DNA of 44,545 nt. Origin: Bacteroidales bacterium (GTDB taxonomy: Bacteria > Bacteroidota > Bacteroidia > Bacteroidales > UBA932). Each line of letters begins with the position of its first letter. Positions within the stretch are counted from its first letter, which is position 1. The stretch covers positions 1 to 44,545 of the forward strand of contig JAFVWT010000019.1 in NCBI GenBank assembly GCA_017501525.1. The letters are read 5' to 3'. Of the stretch, positions 42,623-44,545 are shown piece after piece. A model generated the notes under the pieces. That model ran no database searches. It was given only the letters and a program-made list of their open reading frames with translations, and was not told the origin of the DNA. The position numbers and the translations under genes are program-made.

Positions 42623-42655
42623 TTAGAGTCTATTCAGAGTTGTCATTAATTAAAC

Positions 42656-42698
42656 AATTCCACCCCGCAGCCATATTGTGCTATGGGGTGGAATTTGT
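42656..42698. terminator. Terminator after the mrp-aspS-yqeY unit
   Basis: An 11-bp stem AATTCCACCCC/GGGGTGGAATT with an 18-base loop containing a smaller CCATA/TATGG pairing, followed by TTGTCTTT. It lies 34 bp after the YqeY stop. Confidence 0.75.
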
Positions 42699-42700
42699 CT

Positions 42701-43075
42701 TTATCCCCGACCTGATGGATGTCATCCCTGACTTGATCGAAGTCATCCCCGACTTGATCGGGGATCTCGGGGATCTCTGGAACATAAAAATCAAGGCAAA
42801 TGAGGTTAATGTTCCTTTGGGTATCTGGTTGGTGAAAGAGAGGTGGTTCTACCTTGTAGGTCGTGGTTGGAATGGAGGGTGGTGGTGTTTTGCTTTTCGA
42901 AGGGTCGCGGCTATATTGCCGCTTCCTTCTCTTTTACAACCCCCAGACCCCCTTTTTAAGGGGGCATTAGTCGCTGCGCTCCTACGCTCTTGTGTTTTGC
43001 TTTTGGGTTTGTCTGTAAATGGCCGCTAAATGTGACGAAGTCATCCCCGACCTGACGAAGTCATCCCCGACTCCG
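42701..43075. repeat. Second palindromic repeat cluster
   Basis: Part of the 587-bp gene-free stretch 42623-43209. Type 1 repeats occur at 42702-42778 (three GTCATCCCCGAC-like units spaced 20-21 bp, ending GATCGGGGATCTCGGGGATCTC) and at 43040-43071 (two units 20 bp apart). Between them lies a different palindromic motif, CCCCC-agaccccctttttaa-GGGGGC, near 42941-42965. Open frames through this stretch have compositions set by the repeats (repeated IPDL) and are not genes. From 43076 to 43209 nothing further is recognised except a 15-codon frame on the minus strand. Confidence 0.75.
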
Positions 43076-43209
43076 ATGATTAGTCCTAACATCTGTTGTC
43101 ATAGATAGGATTATTTCCTCATCTTTTTCAGGACTTTGGCTTTTAGAAGTTCAGCCATATGATTATATTTTTATAGTTGTAAATGACTATATTTGTATAC
43201 CTCAATGAT

Positions 43210-44493
43210 TTATTGTTTCAAACATCCTATCGGAACAATGTAAATACCATCTTCTGGGCGGCGATAAGCATGTTCGCCAGTTGCTGTTAATATCATCTTA
43301 AAAGCAGGTGCTTTCATGCGTGTTGTGTCAATCTGCTTGGCTAATGAAGTCAGTGTTTCTATACCTTCGTTTATCAAGGTCTCGCCTCCAAGTTTAACTT
43401 CAATAAGTCCATACTGTCCGTTTCGAAGATGTACAACTGCATCACATTCCAAACCGCTTTTATCTCGATAATGATATACTTTACCGTTTAATGCTTCTGC
43501 AAATACACGCAAGTCTCTTACGCACATTGCTTCAAAAAAGAACCCCATTGTCTTCAAGTCGTTCATTAAATCTGCAGGTCCCAAGCCTAATGCTGCCGTT
43601 GCGATAGATGGGTCAACAAAATAGCGTGTATCTGCTGTACGAATTGCGGTTTTTGAACGAAGATTCGGATTCCAAGCCGGCATATCTTCTACCACAAATA
43701 TTTTTCTCAAAGCTTCAAGGTAAGAACTTATTGTATCATCATCAAGTGTTGCAGTGTCATTATTCTTTAGGTCCTCTTTTAATGTTGCAATGGATGCTTG
43801 CGTTCCCTGATGTCGGGCATATGCCCTCATCAAGCGTTGCACCCGATCCGAAGCTCTTTTAACACCATCAACTTTGGTTATATCTTCCTTGGTTACTGCA
43901 TCGTAATAATCAAACGCCTGTTCCAATGCCGCCTCTTTGGGTAATCCAACAGCCATAGGCCAACCACCGCGACATATCAAGAAAGCTATATCTTGTAATT
44001 TAAGTTCATTCTTCTCCAATATCTTTTCTGGAGAAGTAAACAAATTGCCAAGACTTACCTTTCCGTTTGACTCGCCAGATTCAAACAAGGTCATAGGTCG
44101 CATAGTCAACCAAGCAAAGCGTCCTGTTCCGGAATGTTCTCTTTCCTCTTCTGCCTCCTTGTCTGGAACAGCAGAGCCTGTTAAAATGAATTGTCCCATT
44201 TTACGGCGATGGTCAACAGTATATCTTACAGCATCCCACAACTTGGGCACAGTTTGCCATTCGTCAATAAGCATTGGGGTATCTCCTGACAATGCTGCAT
44301 CAGTATCTATTTCTAATAGGCTCTTGAAGTTACTCTTCACATCAGTTCGAGCCAACAATATTTTGCTGGCTGCAACCTCCTCTGCTGTTGTGGTCTTTCC
44401 ACACCACTTTGGGCCTTCTATCAGTACGGCTCGCTTTGCCTGTAACTTCTTTTCAAGCAGGCTATCCATTATTCTATGTCTGTAACCATCCAT
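43210..44493 (-). CDS. AAA_14/DUF4143-type ATPase
   Basis: 427 residues, complete. Walker A is IEGPKWCGKTTT (about 25-36), Walker B is PMLIDEWQ (about 73-80), and the sensor strand is FILTGSA. The DUF4143 half follows (about 200-420), ending in a nuclease-like fold with SGLECDAVVHLRNGQYGLIEVKLGG, which keeps the D...(I)EVK pattern of PD-(D/E)xK enzymes. These ATPases are common and variable in gut Bacteroidales; some have been suggested to be toxin- or transfer-related, without proof. It belongs to a different subfamily from the ATPase at 15569 (low visible similarity beyond motifs). It is preceded by a TACCTTTG box and lies next to the repeat cluster. Confidence 0.9.
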   Translation of the reverse strand: MDGYRHRIMDSLLEKKLQAKRAVLIEGPKWCGKTTTAEEVAASKILLARTDVKSNFKSLLEIDTDAALSGDTPMLIDEWQTVPKLWDAVRYTVDHRRKMGQFILTGSAVPDKEAEEEREHSGTGRFAWLTMRPMTLFESGESNGKVSLGNLFTSPEKILEKNELKLQDIAFLICRGGWPMAVGLPKEAALEQAFDYYDAVTKEDITKVDGVKRASDRVQRLMRAYARHQGTQASIATLKEDLKNNDTATLDDDTISSYLEALRKIFVVEDMPAWNPNLRSKTAIRTADTRYFVDPSIATAALGLGPADLMNDLKTMGFFFEAMCVRDLRVFAEALNGKVYHYRDKSGLECDAVVHLRNGQYGLIEVKLGGETLINEGIETLTSLAKQIDTTRMKAPAFKMILTATGEHAYRRPEDGIYIVPIGCLKQ

Positions 44494-44514
44494 AAATTAA
44501 AGCATTTACTACTA

Positions 44515-44522
44515 CAAAGGTA
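44515..44522 (-). promoter_or_regulatory. -7 promoter box TACCTTTG for the right-edge ATPase
   Basis: Matches TAnnTTTG on the minus strand and ends 21 bp before ATG 44493. Only 23 bp of upstream sequence is available, so a -33 box cannot be judged. Confidence 0.5.
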
Positions 44523-44545
44523 ATTAATTAATTCTATATTCGGTA

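Noticed and set aside
42640-43029. A 129-codon open frame after yqeY
   Set aside because: It runs through a terminator hairpin and the palindromic repeats; the repeated IPDL residues are just translated repeat units.
43116-43160. A 15-codon minus-strand frame (MAELLKAKVLKKMRK)
   Set aside because: Too short and without context support; it may be a remnant but nothing in the sequence shows that it is a gene.

Overview
The window looks like chromosome from a member of the Bacteroidales (phylum Bacteroidota). Evidence seen: many genes are preceded by the Bacteroidota-type -7 promoter box TAnnTTTG and few have a clear Shine-Dalgarno sequence; many products are lipoproteins with short N-terminal signals; and the gene content (S46 dipeptidyl peptidase, C10 streptopain-like peptidase, DUF3244 protein, YfhO family protein, TonB receptor with a carboxypeptidase-regulatory-like domain, Mrp without CXXC) is typical of that order. 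No rRNA or tRNA gene, CRISPR array, prophage or conjugative module was seen. Genus-level placement is not possible from this reading.

Layout. 1-8.0 kb: 3' part of a PpiD-like foldase, a repeat-bearing spacer, two tandem related lipoproteins, ychF (minus), an endonuclease/exonuclease/phosphatase-family protein, thyA-folA, and an NSS sodium symporter. 8.0-12.2 kb: a minus-strand pair of SPFH protein and tiny Arc-like DNA-binding protein, then a His-rich membrane protein and a TonB-dependent receptor. 12.2-22.8 kb is the accessory part: a 560-bp palindromic-repeat cluster, a frameshifted secreted protein, a zinc metallopeptidase lipoprotein, an AAA ATPase gene enclosed by 43-bp direct repeats, a TPR sensor lipoprotein, a DUF3244 protein, small lipoproteins, a decayed IS4 transposase and a C10 cysteine peptidase. 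22.9-44.5 kb is mostly core: M49-like peptidase + YfhO (overlapping operon), glycosyltransferase/mutS (divergent), an FtsX-like permease, GH109-like protein + rsmA, HAD phosphatase + glycerate kinase (overlapping), an S46 peptidase, mrp-aspS-yqeY, a second repeat cluster and a second AAA/DUF4143 ATPase.

How the genes fit together. thyA and folA form a thymidylate/folate pair. Glycerate kinase and a phosphoglycolate-phosphatase-like HAD protein overlap by 4 bp and may share a small-acid salvage role. Peptide and protein breakdown is a theme (M49-like, S46, C10, HEFGH lipoprotein), which fits an amino-acid- or peptide-using lifestyle. The 16.9-22.8 kb block reads as a surface or secreted locus: membrane TPR sensor, secreted small proteins and a cysteine peptidase.

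The most unusual structure is the 1.3-kb ATPase unit at 15566-16868. It lies at the 3' end of the TPR gene, is bounded by 43-bp direct repeats that duplicate the last codons and stop of that gene, and has two perfect 18-bp palindromes 33 bp apart in its promoter region. This resembles a gene cassette that inserted and restored the 3' end of its target. The other notable layer is at least three families of dispersed intergenic repeats.
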